Positions 18,986 through 27,421 are shown, counted from the first letter of the stretch. The stretch: 64,000 bases of DNA from Gordonia heveisoli (GCF_030315745.1 NZ_JASXSH010000022.1:1-64000); one strand, 5' to 3'. Numbers and translations are program-made. Notes: generated by a model not told the origin, from the letters alone.

Positions 18986-19062
18986 GCCCCTATAGCCCAA
19001 TTGGCAGAGGCAGCGGACTTAAAATCCGCCAAGTGTCGGTTCGAGTCCGACTGGGGGCACCA
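18986..19062 (+). tRNA. tRNA with anticodon UAA (tRNA-Leu by anticodon), short variable loop
   Basis: The cloverleaf has acceptor GCCCCTA pairing with TGGGGGC, an encoded ACCA end, anticodon stem GCGGA/TCCGC with loop CTTAAAA, and a T-arm with TTCGAGT. The anticodon TAA reads the leucine codon UUA, rare in this GC-rich DNA. The D-arm (AATTGGCAGA) and discriminator A resemble bacterial tRNA-Leu. However, the variable loop is only about five bases, whereas bacterial tRNA-Leu normally has a long class II arm. Identity as leucine is taken from the anticodon and is the likely call, but not proven. Confidence 0.9.
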
Positions 19063-19065
19063 TCA

Positions 19066-19179
19066 CACTGAGTTCAAGTACGCGCCCGGAGGGCGCACCG
19101 TCACATCCCTACCGACCTCCGGTCGGCGTGCGCCCACTGAGTTCAAGTACGCGCCCGGAGGGCGCACCGTCACATCCCT
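19066..19179. repeat. two 45-base direct repeats with hairpins, after the tRNA
   Basis: Identical 45-base copies occupy 19066-19110 and 19135-19179, a 69-base period. Each contains GCGCCC-gga-GGGCGC, and the 24-base spacer contains CCGACC-tcc-GGTCGG, so three small hairpins with three-base loops follow one another. The array starts four bases after the tRNA and ends before the convergent TetR gene. It may serve as a terminator or be one copy of a dispersed intergenic repeat. Confidence 0.85.
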
Positions 19180-19192
19180 GCCGCAACGAAAC

Positions 19193-19867
19193 TCAGCCGA
19201 TGAGCCGTCCGTAGGCGGCGACGAACAGATCGACGCTGACGTCGAGGATCTGTTCCATCGGGAAGAGCACCGCATCCGCCGACTCACGACTGATGAACCA
19301 GTCCACGAGTAGCTGGGTCACCGCGCCGACGAGCCCGACCGCCGCCAATCGCTGTGGGGCATCGATATTTTCGTCGGGGCCACGAGCGATGAGCAGGATC
19401 AGTTCAGCCCAGCTGTGGATCGCCTTCATCCGGACCCGCTCGATTTCCGGACTGACGCCGACGACCTCGACGAGCATGACCCGCGCGCGCCGGGGATCGT
19501 CGGCCAGACAGGACATGAACGCGCCCAGCGCGGCGCGTGCGGCAGCCGGGGCGTCGGCGGCGGCAATCCCCCCGGGTGCCGCGTCACCGAGATAGTCGGC
19601 AGCGGCGGTGACGGTGGCCGTACGAACGAAGTCGACGCAGTCGTCGTACACCGCGACCAGCAGGGCAGCCCGATCGGCGAAGGATTCGTAGAAATATCGC
19701 TGGGTCAGCCCGGCGCGTTCACAGATACCCTTGACCGACGTCTTGGGGTATCCCTGCGCGCCGAAGACGTCGAGTCCCGCGTCGATGAGAGCGCGACGAC
19801 GACGCTCGCGACGCTCGTCGGGCGCCGCACCACCGTATCGCCGCCCCTCGGCACCGACCTCCGTCAC
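19193..19867 (-). CDS. TetR-family regulator of the divergent hydroxylase gene
   Basis: The GTG at 19867, with GGAGG nine bases upstream, is chosen as start (224 residues). A longer start at 19921 would run into an operator palindrome. The helix-turn-helix is at about 20-65 (TSVKGICERAGLTQRYFYESFADR), followed by an all-helical ligand domain. It faces the fatty-acid-hydroxylase-like gene, and two identical-class palindromes lie between them, so it most likely represses both itself and that gene. The effector is unknown; a fatty or sterol-like ligand would suit the neighbour. Confidence 0.87.
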   Translation of the reverse strand: MTEVGAEGRRYGGAAPDERRERRRRALIDAGLDVFGAQGYPKTSVKGICERAGLTQRYFYESFADRAALLVAVYDDCVDFVRTATVTAAADYLGDAAPGGIAAADAPAAARAALGAFMSCLADDPRRARVMLVEVVGVSPEIERVRMKAIHSWAELILLIARGPDENIDAPQRLAAVGLVGAVTQLLVDWFISRESADAVLFPMEQILDVSVDLFVAAYGRLIG

Positions 19868-19914
19868 GCCACCTGACCTCCGCTTACGTCGACCACAGTC
19901 TGGACACCCCGCTT

Positions 19915-19962
19915 CTGACACGCTATCTTGTCAGAAGTAGAACTGACATGCGGGCGTGTCAG
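19915..19962. promoter_or_regulatory. two tandem CTGACA-N8-TGTCAG operators
   Basis: Site 1 is 19915-19934 and site 2 is 19943-19962. Both have perfect CTGACA and TGTCAG arms around eight bases, and they are 28 bases apart. They lie between the divergent TetR and hydroxylase genes and are probably the regulator's binding sites. Confidence 0.78.
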
Positions 19963-19983
19963 ATGTTCGAGGAGATGCCGATC

Positions 19984-20949
19984 GTGCTGGACTTCCTACC
20001 CGAGGCGATGCGTGAGCCGACAGTGCTCGCCATCCCATTCTTCGTGACGATGCTCGCGATCGAGGCCTTCGCCGCAACCCGCGCCGACCACGAAGTCGAC
20101 GAAGCATCCGCCACCGAAGGTGCCACCGGAGCGCACGTCTCCAGCCGCGGCACCCCCATCCCGCGGGGCGCCTACGACCGGCGGGACTCGGTGGCGAGCG
20201 TCTCGATGGGACTCGTCTCGATCGCCACTAGCGCCGGATGGAAAGCGTTGGGACTCCTCGTCTATGTGGCGATCTTCGCCTACGTAGCACCCTGGCAATT
20301 ACCCGCCGACCAGTGGTACACCTGGGTGATCGCCTTCCTCGGCGTCGATTTCCTCTTCTACTGGAGCCATCGGATCTCCCATCGGGTCCGCCTCGTATGG
20401 GCCACCCATCAAGCTCACCACTCCAGCGAGTACTTCAACTTCGCCACGGCACTACGCCAGAAGTGGAACAACACCGCGCTACTCGTGATGTGGATGCCAC
20501 TTCCCTTCCTGGGCGTCCCGCCCGCGACGATCCTCGTCGCCTATTCACTGAATCTGATCTACCAGTTCTGGATTCACACCGAACACATCGACAAGATGTG
20601 GCGGCCTTTCGAATTCGTCTTCAACACACCCTCGCACCACCGCGTCCACCACGGCAGCGACCCGGAGTATCTCGACCGCAACTACGGCGGGGTGTTCATC
20701 CTGTGGGACCGCATCTTCGGAAGCTTCACCCCGGAGACGCACCGACCACACTACGGACTCACGAAAGCCGTTGACACCTACAACATCTGGCGCCTACAAA
20801 CCCACGAGTACGCAGCGATCGCGCGGGATGTGTCGGCGGCCGGCAACTGGCGTGCGAAACTGGGCTACATCTTCGGACCGCCGGGTTGGACGCCGACCAC
20901 CACCCCGGTTCCGGCGGAGCGGGCGACCACCACCACAGCGGGAGCCTGA
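19984..20949 (+). CDS. fatty acid hydroxylase/sterol desaturase superfamily protein
   Basis: This integral membrane di-iron enzyme has histidine clusters YWSHRISH (His129, His133), WATHQAHHSS, a middle HTEH, and the late SHHRVHHG. Members oxidise alkyl chains, sterols or related lipids. The GTG at 19984 is chosen because GAGGAG lies nine bases upstream; in-frame starts at 19948, 19963 and 19975 are possible, but 19948 falls inside an operator. The product has 321 residues, with about four membrane segments and a C-terminal Thr-rich tail. It contains a rare TTA codon at 20299. Regulation by the divergent TetR is likely; substrate is unknown. Confidence 0.87.
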   Translation: MLDFLPEAMREPTVLAIPFFVTMLAIEAFAATRADHEVDEASATEGATGAHVSSRGTPIPRGAYDRRDSVASVSMGLVSIATSAGWKALGLLVYVAIFAYVAPWQLPADQWYTWVIAFLGVDFLFYWSHRISHRVRLVWATHQAHHSSEYFNFATALRQKWNNTALLVMWMPLPFLGVPPATILVAYSLNLIYQFWIHTEHIDKMWRPFEFVFNTPSHHRVHHGSDPEYLDRNYGGVFILWDRIFGSFTPETHRPHYGLTKAVDTYNIWRLQTHEYAAIARDVSAAGNWRAKLGYIFGPPGWTPTTTPVPAERATTTTAGA

Positions 20950-20966
20950 CACCTCCGCCAGAACAT

Positions 20967-21007
20967 AACAACAGTTGTTGACACAATAGGCGCGAACCAG
21001 GCATTGT
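20967..21007 (+). promoter_or_regulatory. probable promoter with overlapping palindrome
   Basis: AACAAC-a-GTTGTT (20967-20979) overlaps a consensus TTGACA (20978-20983). Eighteen bases later CATTGT (21002-21007) can act as a weak -10. Transcription would start at about 21014-21015, on the GTG of the next gene, giving a leaderless message. The three-gene membrane module thus may have its own regulated promoter. Confidence 0.5.
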
Positions 21008-21014
21008 TCCTGTT

Positions 21015-22946
21015 GTGGACAACCCAGCTCTCGTGCCGATGCACGGCCTGTACCTCGCCGCCGACGAAGGTGGCGGTGCGGCCCTCGACCAGGTAGCGAT
21101 CATGAGCGCCATCGCCGGCGTCGTCTCGCTCGGCCTGGGGCTCATCGCCTACCTGCATCGCACCCGCCGCATCACCTGGTTGCAGACCTTCGCCGACGCG
21201 GCGGGCAGGCTGTTCAAACGTCCGGCCTGGGTGGCCCTGCCGATGCTGCTGTTCACCACGACGATCCTCACCGCGATGCTCGGCTTCATCTGGGACGTCA
21301 GCCTGCACATCGGGCGTGGACGTGACGAGGGACCGCTGGCCAATCCGGCCCACTACTTCATCCTGTTCGGCCTGTTCTTCCTGTTCATCGGCGGCGTGCT
21401 GGCGATGATCCTGCCGCGCGAGGAGGCGGGCACCGCGCCCGGTTCGCAATCCGGGCGCATCCCGGTCAAGATCACCCGCACCTGGTATGCGCCGACCGGC
21501 GGCATCCTCATCGCCGCGGCGGGGCTCTATGCGCTCATCGGATTCCCTCTCGACGACGTCTGGCACCGGATCTTCGGCCAGGATGTCACCCTCTGGGGCC
21601 CAACCCATCTCATGCTGATCGGTGGCGCAGGACTGTCGCTGCTGGCGATCATCCTGCTCGACTGGGAGGGTTCGGCCGCGCCGCGCCTCAAGCGCACCGA
21701 GGACGGCAATCTGGAACCCGAGGACGAGTCCCTCGCCGGCCGCCGGAGTGCGATGGTCTGGTTCGGCCGCGCGATGACCGCCGCCGGTCTCGTCATCGGC
21801 GTCTCGGTGTATCAGGTCGAATTCGACTTCGGCGTCCAGCAGTTCCGTGCCGTCTTCCATCCGATGCTCATGCTCGCCGCCGGTACCTTCGCGCTGGTCG
21901 TCGCACGTCTGCTCGTCGGTCGCGGCACCGCCTTGTTCGCCGTCGCCGCCGCAGCGATCATCCGCGAGATCATCGCCTGGCTGGTGTGGGGTCCGCTCGA
22001 AGCCCCGCACAGCGTCTTCCCGCTGTATCTGGGCATCGCGATCATCGTCGAGGTGCTGGGTCTGACCCCGCTGGCCCGGCACCGACTGTGGTTCGGCACC
22101 GTTGCCGGTCTGCTCGCGGGCACGGTCGGCTTCTTCGCCGAACGTCTGTGGGTCAACGCCGTCTTCCCCATCGGGTGGCATTCCGGCTTCACCACCGAGG
22201 CGCTACTCATGTCGGTTCCGGCAGCGATCGCCGCCGGTCTCGTCGGCGCGTTGTTCGCCGTCGCGGTGCGCGGGGAACCGTTGCCGCGGCCGGCCATTCG
22301 TCGTTCGATCATGGTCGGTTTCGTCATCGTCGCCGGACTCGTCACCGCGAACGGGTTGAGCTATCACACCCCCGATCTCACCGCGACGATGCAGATCGCG
22401 CCCGCCCCCGACGACGACGGCAACACCATGCGGACCGCGACCATCACCCTGAACCGGGAGATCCCCGACGACGCCGAGTGGGTGCAGCTGATGGCCTGGC
22501 AGGGCGGCAAGAGCGATCTCGACGGCCTGCACATCGACGAATTGCGCAAGACCGGACCCACCACCTACGAGACGACCAAACCCTTTCCGGTCGGCGGCTC
22601 GTGGAAGACCCTGATTCGTGTGCAGAACGGCAAGGAGATGGGGGCCGTCCCCTTGTACCTGCCCGCGGACGAGGGCATCGGTGCGGCCGAGGTGCGCGCC
22701 GAATCCGATCAGCCGTACGGCTTCCAGCAGGAACTCAAAATCCTGCAGCGCGAACGTAAGGACGATTCGCCTGCCCTCGCCTTCGGCCTGGCGTCACTCG
22801 TCGTCCTGGCGTGCACGCTCGCCTTCATCTGGCTGCTGAGCTGGGGTGCGGTGCGCGTCAACCGGGCGCTGCGGGAGCAGGCCGCCGAGGCGGTTGCCGT
22901 TCCACACGCCGACGCCACCGCCTCCGCCTCGGCACGCCGAGGGTGA
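21015..22946 (+). CDS. unrecognised multi-spanning membrane protein with W-D-x3-H/R-D/P-A-H motif
   Basis: The 643-residue protein has about 12 hydrophobic segments. An extracytoplasmic beta-like domain follows (about 450-585), then a last membrane segment (about 595-615). Polar residues sit in or near membrane segments: Trp93-Asp94, His98, Arg103-Asp104, Pro111-Ala112-His113, then G-P-T-H, F-H-P and G-W-H. Such clustered histidines suggest a metal or haem centre, but this is inference. The start is a GTG with no ribosome-binding site, fitting the leaderless promoter seen just upstream. It is first of three consecutive membrane genes. I do not recognise a characterised family. Confidence 0.8.
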   Translation: MDNPALVPMHGLYLAADEGGGAALDQVAIMSAIAGVVSLGLGLIAYLHRTRRITWLQTFADAAGRLFKRPAWVALPMLLFTTTILTAMLGFIWDVSLHIGRGRDEGPLANPAHYFILFGLFFLFIGGVLAMILPREEAGTAPGSQSGRIPVKITRTWYAPTGGILIAAAGLYALIGFPLDDVWHRIFGQDVTLWGPTHLMLIGGAGLSLLAIILLDWEGSAAPRLKRTEDGNLEPEDESLAGRRSAMVWFGRAMTAAGLVIGVSVYQVEFDFGVQQFRAVFHPMLMLAAGTFALVVARLLVGRGTALFAVAAAAIIREIIAWLVWGPLEAPHSVFPLYLGIAIIVEVLGLTPLARHRLWFGTVAGLLAGTVGFFAERLWVNAVFPIGWHSGFTTEALLMSVPAAIAAGLVGALFAVAVRGEPLPRPAIRRSIMVGFVIVAGLVTANGLSYHTPDLTATMQIAPAPDDDGNTMRTATITLNREIPDDAEWVQLMAWQGGKSDLDGLHIDELRKTGPTTYETTKPFPVGGSWKTLIRVQNGKEMGAVPLYLPADEGIGAAEVRAESDQPYGFQQELKILQRERKDDSPALAFGLASLVVLACTLAFIWLLSWGAVRVNRALREQAAEAVAVPHADATASASARRG

Positions 22947-22956
22947 GGCACACACG

Positions 22957-23187
22957 TTGACCGCTCCACCGTCGGACACCGTCTACGTAGCCGACCATTC
23001 GGTCCTGCTTGCCATTCCGGCACTGCTGCCGGTCGCGGTGATCGTCGTCGTGATCCTGGTGATCGTGATCCGTGACCGTCGGGCCGAGGCACGCGAGAAC
23101 GCGATGGCACATGAGTCGATAACGGATCCGGAGACGGAACCCTACGACACCCCGGACAACACGAACGACGAGAACAGGACCGACTGA
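22957..23187 (+). CDS. small single-span membrane protein
   Basis: A 76-residue protein can start at the TTG at 22957, with GTGAGG upstream. It has a short exterior N-terminus, one strongly hydrophobic segment (about 19-40, Val/Ile/Leu-rich) and a charged acidic cytoplasmic tail. The TTG start is uncertain and an upstream start within the previous gene's end is possible. It lies 10 bases after one membrane protein and 7 bases before the next, so it is probably a small subunit or assembly factor of whatever they form. No family recognised. Confidence 0.6.
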   Translation: MTAPPSDTVYVADHSVLLAIPALLPVAVIVVVILVIVIRDRRAEARENAMAHESITDPETEPYDTPDNTNDENRTD

Positions 23188-23194
23188 CCCGCCG

Positions 23195-24502
23195 ATGGAT
23201 CTCGTTGTCGCACACGGGACGGGCGGCGCCGCCGACCTACCGGTCCCGTTCACCTATGCCCTGATCGGCGGCGCCTGGGCGCTCACGCTGTCCTTCGTCA
23301 TCACCATCGTGATCTGGAAGACGCCGCGGCTGGATCCCGAGCGGGTCGGGCACGCGCTGCCGCGCCGCCTGGCGGCCCTCTCCGACGACAAGCGGATGCG
23401 TTCGCTGCTTCGCGCGCTCACCCTCGTCGTCCTCGGGTGGGTCGCGATCGCCGCCGTCGCCGGATCATCCGAGACCGCGCAGAACCCGCTTCCCGGCGTC
23501 CTCTACGTCCTGGTGTGGGTCGGGCTGGTACCGGCCACACTGCTCCTCGGACCGTTCTGGCGGGTGCTGTCGCCGTGGCGAACGCTGCACCGCTTCGTTT
23601 TTCGGGACCGGCCCGCACCACTGACGCTGCCGGCCCGAGTCGGCGTCTGGCCCGGTGCCATCGGCCTGTTCGCGTTCGCCTGGCTCGAACTCGCCGCATC
23701 CAGCGGCGATCAGGTGTGGGCGGTGAAAGCCTGGCTGATCGGCTATGTGTCGGTCGTCGTGGTCGGTTCGATCCTCTTCGGACGTTCGTGGTGTGCAGCG
23801 GCCGACCCGTTCGAGGTCTACAGCTCGCTCGTCGCCCATCTGGCGATCGTCGGCCGTGGCCCGGACGGCAGACTGGCCTGGCGCAACCCACTCGATGCGC
23901 TCGGCGGCCTGGTCCCGGTTCCCGGAATCGTCACCGTCGTCGCGGTCCTGTTGGGTTCCACCGCCTTCGACAGCTTCAACGCGTTCCCCGGCTGGACCGA
24001 GTTCGTCGACGACTCCGGGCACGAACAGCTATGGCGCACCATCGGATTGGGGTGTGCGGTGGCGATCGTCGCGTCGACCTATCTGGTCGCGACGCAACTC
24101 GTCGGCGGCATGTCGCGAACGCAGCGACGGGCGCTGCCCGGCTTGCTGGTGCACTCGATCGTGCCGATCGTCGTCGGCTACATCTTCGCCCACTATCTGT
24201 CGTACCTCGTCGAGAACGGCCAGACCACCCTGATCCTGCTGGCCGATCCGGCCGACGCCGGGTGGAACCCGCTGGGCATCTCGGATCTGTCGGCATCCTT
24301 CGTCCTCTCCGAACATCAGGGGCTGCTCGCCACTCTCAAGGTGATGTTCGTCCTGACCGGCCATGTCATCGGTGTCATCGCCGCCCACGACCGGGCGCTG
24401 CGCGTCCTGCCGAAAGGACATCAGCTCAGCGGACAGCTCGGCCTCATCGTGGTGATGGTGGCCTACACCTTTGGCGGTCTATACCTGCTGTTCGGCGGCT
24501 GA
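23195..24502 (+). CDS. unrecognised multi-spanning membrane protein
   Basis: The 435-residue product has about 10 hydrophobic segments and a central extramembrane loop with GRSWCAAADPFEVYSSLVAHL followed by GPDGRLAWRNPLDAL. I recall similar loops from uncharacterised actinobacterial membrane proteins but no known function. Late histidines (HYL, EHQG, TGHVIG, AAHDR) lie near membrane boundaries. It is the third gene of the module; spacing of 7 bases from the small protein implies one transcript. A partner role with the 643-residue protein is inferred from the arrangement only. Confidence 0.8.
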   Translation: MDLVVAHGTGGAADLPVPFTYALIGGAWALTLSFVITIVIWKTPRLDPERVGHALPRRLAALSDDKRMRSLLRALTLVVLGWVAIAAVAGSSETAQNPLPGVLYVLVWVGLVPATLLLGPFWRVLSPWRTLHRFVFRDRPAPLTLPARVGVWPGAIGLFAFAWLELAASSGDQVWAVKAWLIGYVSVVVVGSILFGRSWCAAADPFEVYSSLVAHLAIVGRGPDGRLAWRNPLDALGGLVPVPGIVTVVAVLLGSTAFDSFNAFPGWTEFVDDSGHEQLWRTIGLGCAVAIVASTYLVATQLVGGMSRTQRRALPGLLVHSIVPIVVGYIFAHYLSYLVENGQTTLILLADPADAGWNPLGISDLSASFVLSEHQGLLATLKVMFVLTGHVIGVIAAHDRALRVLPKGHQLSGQLGLIVVMVAYTFGGLYLLFGG

Positions 24503-24539
24503 CTGCAGGCGCGTCGGGTGCGGATGGTGTACTCGGTTC

Positions 24540-24764
24540 ATGCCCACCACCGCGATCCTCGCCGACGACAGCGCCTCCGACGCAGCACTGCTCACCCTGG
24601 GCATCTCGCTGTACGCGGCGGTCATCCTGGTGTGCATCGGCGTCGGCATCAGTGCCGCGCGCAGTCGGCGCCGACGATTGGCCATCATCATGGCGTGGGT
24701 CGTCGGGGCGTTGACGCTGGGCGGTCTGGCCATCGCCATCTACAGCAGCGTCACCGGCGGCTAG
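24540..24764 (+). CDS. small two-span membrane protein
   Basis: The ATG at 24540 opens a 74-residue protein with hydrophobic segments at about 16-38 and 48-68, separated by an Arg-rich turn (ARSRRRR) that should be cytoplasmic. It follows the three-gene membrane module by 37 bases and may belong to it. Its last 14 bases overlap the end of the convergent broken SDR gene. No clear ribosome-binding site is seen. Function unknown. Confidence 0.55.
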   Translation: MPTTAILADDSASDAALLTLGISLYAAVILVCIGVGISAARSRRRRLAIIMAWVVGALTLGGLAIAIYSSVTGG

Positions 24765-25678
24765 GCTCATCGTCGGTCGCCGTCAGCCGGGCGCGCTGCT
24801 GGTCGACGAACCGCCGCGACATCCGGTCCATCAGGCCAGGTGCGAGTCGGGCGAACCGCCACGCCATCCGCGCCTGTGCGGGTACCACCAGCAGCGGCTT
24901 GTCCGCAGCGAGCGCGGCCAATACCTGGGCGGCGAGCCGGTCGGGATCATAGGCACGCGAAACCCCTTGTCCCGACAGGTAATAGTCGCGGCCGACAAAT
25001 CCACCCACACTGCCCTTGTCCAGAATCGGCGTCTCCACCGCGGCCGGGCAGATCGCCATGACACCGACACCGTGTGCGGCCGCCTCCGCGGCGCAACGCG
25101 AGGGTGAGTCCGACGACCGCATGTTTGGTCATCACATAGCTGGTGATGAGGCCTGCCGCCGTCAGCCCGCCCATCGACGCGGTGTTGATGATGTGGCCGT
25201 GCCGCTGCGCGATCATCTGCGGGTAGGCGGCCGCCACCCCATGTACGACGCCACGGATGTTCACGTCGATGATCGCATTCCACTGTTCCAGGGTGAGCTG
25301 TTCGGTCGGCCCGCCCCACGTGATGCCCGCGTTGTTGAACATCAGGTCGAGGTGTCCGGCACGGTCGACGACCTCGGCGACCACCCCGGCGACCGCATCC
25401 GCGTCGGTCACATCAAGCGGCACCGCGCGGATCGTGCCGACGACCGACCGACCGTCTGGCCGGGTGCCTGCCTGCGACGCGACCCGCTGCGCGGCGGCGA
25501 GATCGATGTCGGCGCACACCACATCCGCCCCAGCCGCAGCCAACGCCCTGGTCAGCGCGGCGCCGATCCCCGAGCCGCCGCCGGTGACGATCGCCTGTCG
25601 GCCGCCGAGCACCTCACCTCGGAGTCGCCGGTCACCGGTCATCGACAACGACAGTCGCGGGCTGATCATGTCCCGCAC
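24751..25678 (-). pseudogene. short-chain dehydrogenase/reductase gene with one frameshift
   Basis: The 5' part reads as a normal SDR: cofactor loop TGGGSGIG, NNAG, NTASMGG with the catalytic serine, and SYVMTKH (Tyr-x3-Lys). Near 25090, in a run of CGCCGCG on the coding strand, one extra C shifts the frame. The other frame then continues with AEAAAHGVGVMAICPAAVETPI, the usual SDR sequence after the active site, to a stop at 24751. Restoring the frame gives about 309 residues. Either the gene is recently inactivated or one base is miscalled; without correction the protein loses its substrate-binding end. Confidence 0.85.
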
Positions 25679-25832
25679 CTTAGGTCAGATCGGTGTAGCG
25701 GAACCCTCGATCGGAGATTCATCGGAGCGCCGTGCGCGGGAGGCATAGAGTGTGAAACAGACAACACATGTCACCACTTCGCGGCCGAAGTCATGCCGCG
25801 ACCATCAAGCGGTCGATCACTCAGGAGGCACC

Positions 25833-27257
25833 ATGCGTGAGATCACGAAGTTCTACATCGACGGCCAGTGGGTGGAACCCGCGGAACTGAATCTGCTCGA
25901 CGTCATCAACCCGGCGACCGAGAAGGCCGCCGGTCACGTGGCACTCGGGACCGCCGCCGACGTCGACGCCGCGGTCGCCGCGGCCCGCCGCGCCTTCGCC
26001 ACCTGGGGACACTCCACCGTCGCCGAACGTGTCGACCTCCTCAACGCCATCGTCGCCGAATACTCCAAGCGAATCCCCGATCTGGAGGCGGCGGTGACCG
26101 AGGAGATGGGTTCCCCGGCCGGGCTGACCAGTGCCGCGCAGGTCCCGATCGGACTCGGTCATCTGATGACGGCGGCCGCCCAGCTGCCCGGCTTCAGCTT
26201 CAGCGAGGACCGCGGTAACCATCGCATCGTCAAGGAGCCGATCGGTGTGTGCGGATTCATCACCCCATGGAACTGGCCGCTGAACCAGGTCATGTGCAAG
26301 GTCGCACCGGCGCTCGCAACCGGATGCACCATGGTGCTCAAGCCGTCGGAGGTCGCCCCGTTCAGCGCCGCCATCGTCGCCGAGATCTTCGATGCCGCAG
26401 GCGTTCCCGCCGGCGTATTCAATCTCGTCAACGGTGATGGACCCGGGGTCGGATCGGCGCTCGCCGCCCACCCCGACATCGACATGGTGTCCTTCACCGG
26501 GTCGACCCGCGCCGGCATCGAGGTCGCCAAGACGGCGGCACCGAGCGTCAAGCGCGTCGCCCAGGAACTGGGCGGCAAGAGCCCGAACATCATCCTCGAC
26601 GACGACGACTTCGCGAAGAATGTCGCCGGCGGTATCGCGGCCATGTTCGTCAACTCCGGACAGTCCTGTAACGCGCCGAGCCGCATGCTGGTCCCCGCGG
26701 CCCGCGTCGCCGAGGTCGCCGAGATCGCCAAGTCGGTGGAACCCAACTTCGTCGTCGGCGACCCGACCGGCAGCGCTGTACTGGGCCCAGTGGTCTCCGC
26801 ACCGCAGTTCGAGAAGATCCAGGGTCTGATCGAGCGTGCCATCGCCGACGGCGCTCAGCCGGTCATCGGCGGCGCCGGCCGACCCGACGACCTGCCCACC
26901 GGCTACTACGTGAAGCCGACGGTGTTCACCAATGTCACCAACGACATGGAGATCGCCCGGACCGAGGTCTTCGGCCCGGTACTCGTCGTCATCGGCTACG
27001 ACTCGGTCGACGAGGCCATCAAGATCGGCAACGACACCGAGTACGGCCTGGCCGGATACGTCTCCGGAAAGGACATCGACGAGGTGCGTCGCATCGGCGG
27101 GCTGATCCGCGCCGGCTCCATCGGACTCAACGGTGTCGGCGTCGACCCGGTCGCACCGTTCGGCGGCTACAAGAAGAGCGGTAACGGCCGCGAGTGGGGC
27201 GACTACGCCTTCGACGAATTCCTCGAGGTCAAGTCGCTGCTCGGCTTCGGCGCCTGA
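25833..27257 (+). CDS. NAD(P)-dependent aldehyde dehydrogenase
   Basis: The start at 25833 has AGGAGG four bases upstream; the product is 474 residues. The ALDH family is shown by FITPWNWPLNQ, the glutamate motif QELGGKSPN, the nucleophile Cys279 in NSGQSCNAPSR, and the C-terminal PFGGYKKSGNGREWG. It oxidises an aldehyde to the acid with NAD(P). Length and motifs fit the broad betaine-, coniferyl- or aliphatic-aldehyde group; the substrate cannot be assigned. It is divergent from the frameshifted SDR gene, and an SDR-ALDH pair could form an alcohol-to-acid route. A strong terminator follows it. Confidence 0.92.
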   Translation: MREITKFYIDGQWVEPAELNLLDVINPATEKAAGHVALGTAADVDAAVAAARRAFATWGHSTVAERVDLLNAIVAEYSKRIPDLEAAVTEEMGSPAGLTSAAQVPIGLGHLMTAAAQLPGFSFSEDRGNHRIVKEPIGVCGFITPWNWPLNQVMCKVAPALATGCTMVLKPSEVAPFSAAIVAEIFDAAGVPAGVFNLVNGDGPGVGSALAAHPDIDMVSFTGSTRAGIEVAKTAAPSVKRVAQELGGKSPNIILDDDDFAKNVAGGIAAMFVNSGQSCNAPSRMLVPAARVAEVAEIAKSVEPNFVVGDPTGSAVLGPVVSAPQFEKIQGLIERAIADGAQPVIGGAGRPDDLPTGYYVKPTVFTNVTNDMEIARTEVFGPVLVVIGYDSVDEAIKIGNDTEYGLAGYVSGKDIDEVRRIGGLIRAGSIGLNGVGVDPVAPFGGYKKSGNGREWGDYAFDEFLEVKSLLGFGA

Positions 27258-27271
27258 TCGGTCCCGCGATA

Positions 27272-27320
27272 GCGGCCCGTCGCCTGGGTGAACATCCCAG
27301 GCGACGGGCCGCTCCCGGTT
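27272..27320 (+). terminator. hairpin terminator after aldehyde dehydrogenase gene
   Basis: A perfect 17-base-pair stem (27272-27288 with 27296-27312) and seven-base loop lie 14 bases after the stop codon. They are followed by TCCCGGTTTTCC, whose T-run is short and begins a few bases away. Confidence 0.85.
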
Positions 27321-27421
27321 TTCCGGGCCGGTAACGTTGTCGCCTCGCCGAGCGACATTCCGTGCATCGGGCATCGCTGGATTCACAGCTGTCGAATTTT
27401 GCCCCGCATGTCAGGAGTTCC

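Noticed and set aside
19066-19179. Possible CRISPR array
   Set aside because: Only two repeats, with a spacer that is itself a hairpin, and no cas genes nearby.
18986-19200. Integrated element at the tRNA
   Set aside because: No integrase, phage or plasmid gene and no second copy of the tRNA end within the window.
19066-19287. Small open frames across the twin repeat with a repeated peptide
   Set aside because: The repeated peptide only reflects the 69-base period (23 codons). The hairpin array and overlap with the TetR gene make translation unlikely.
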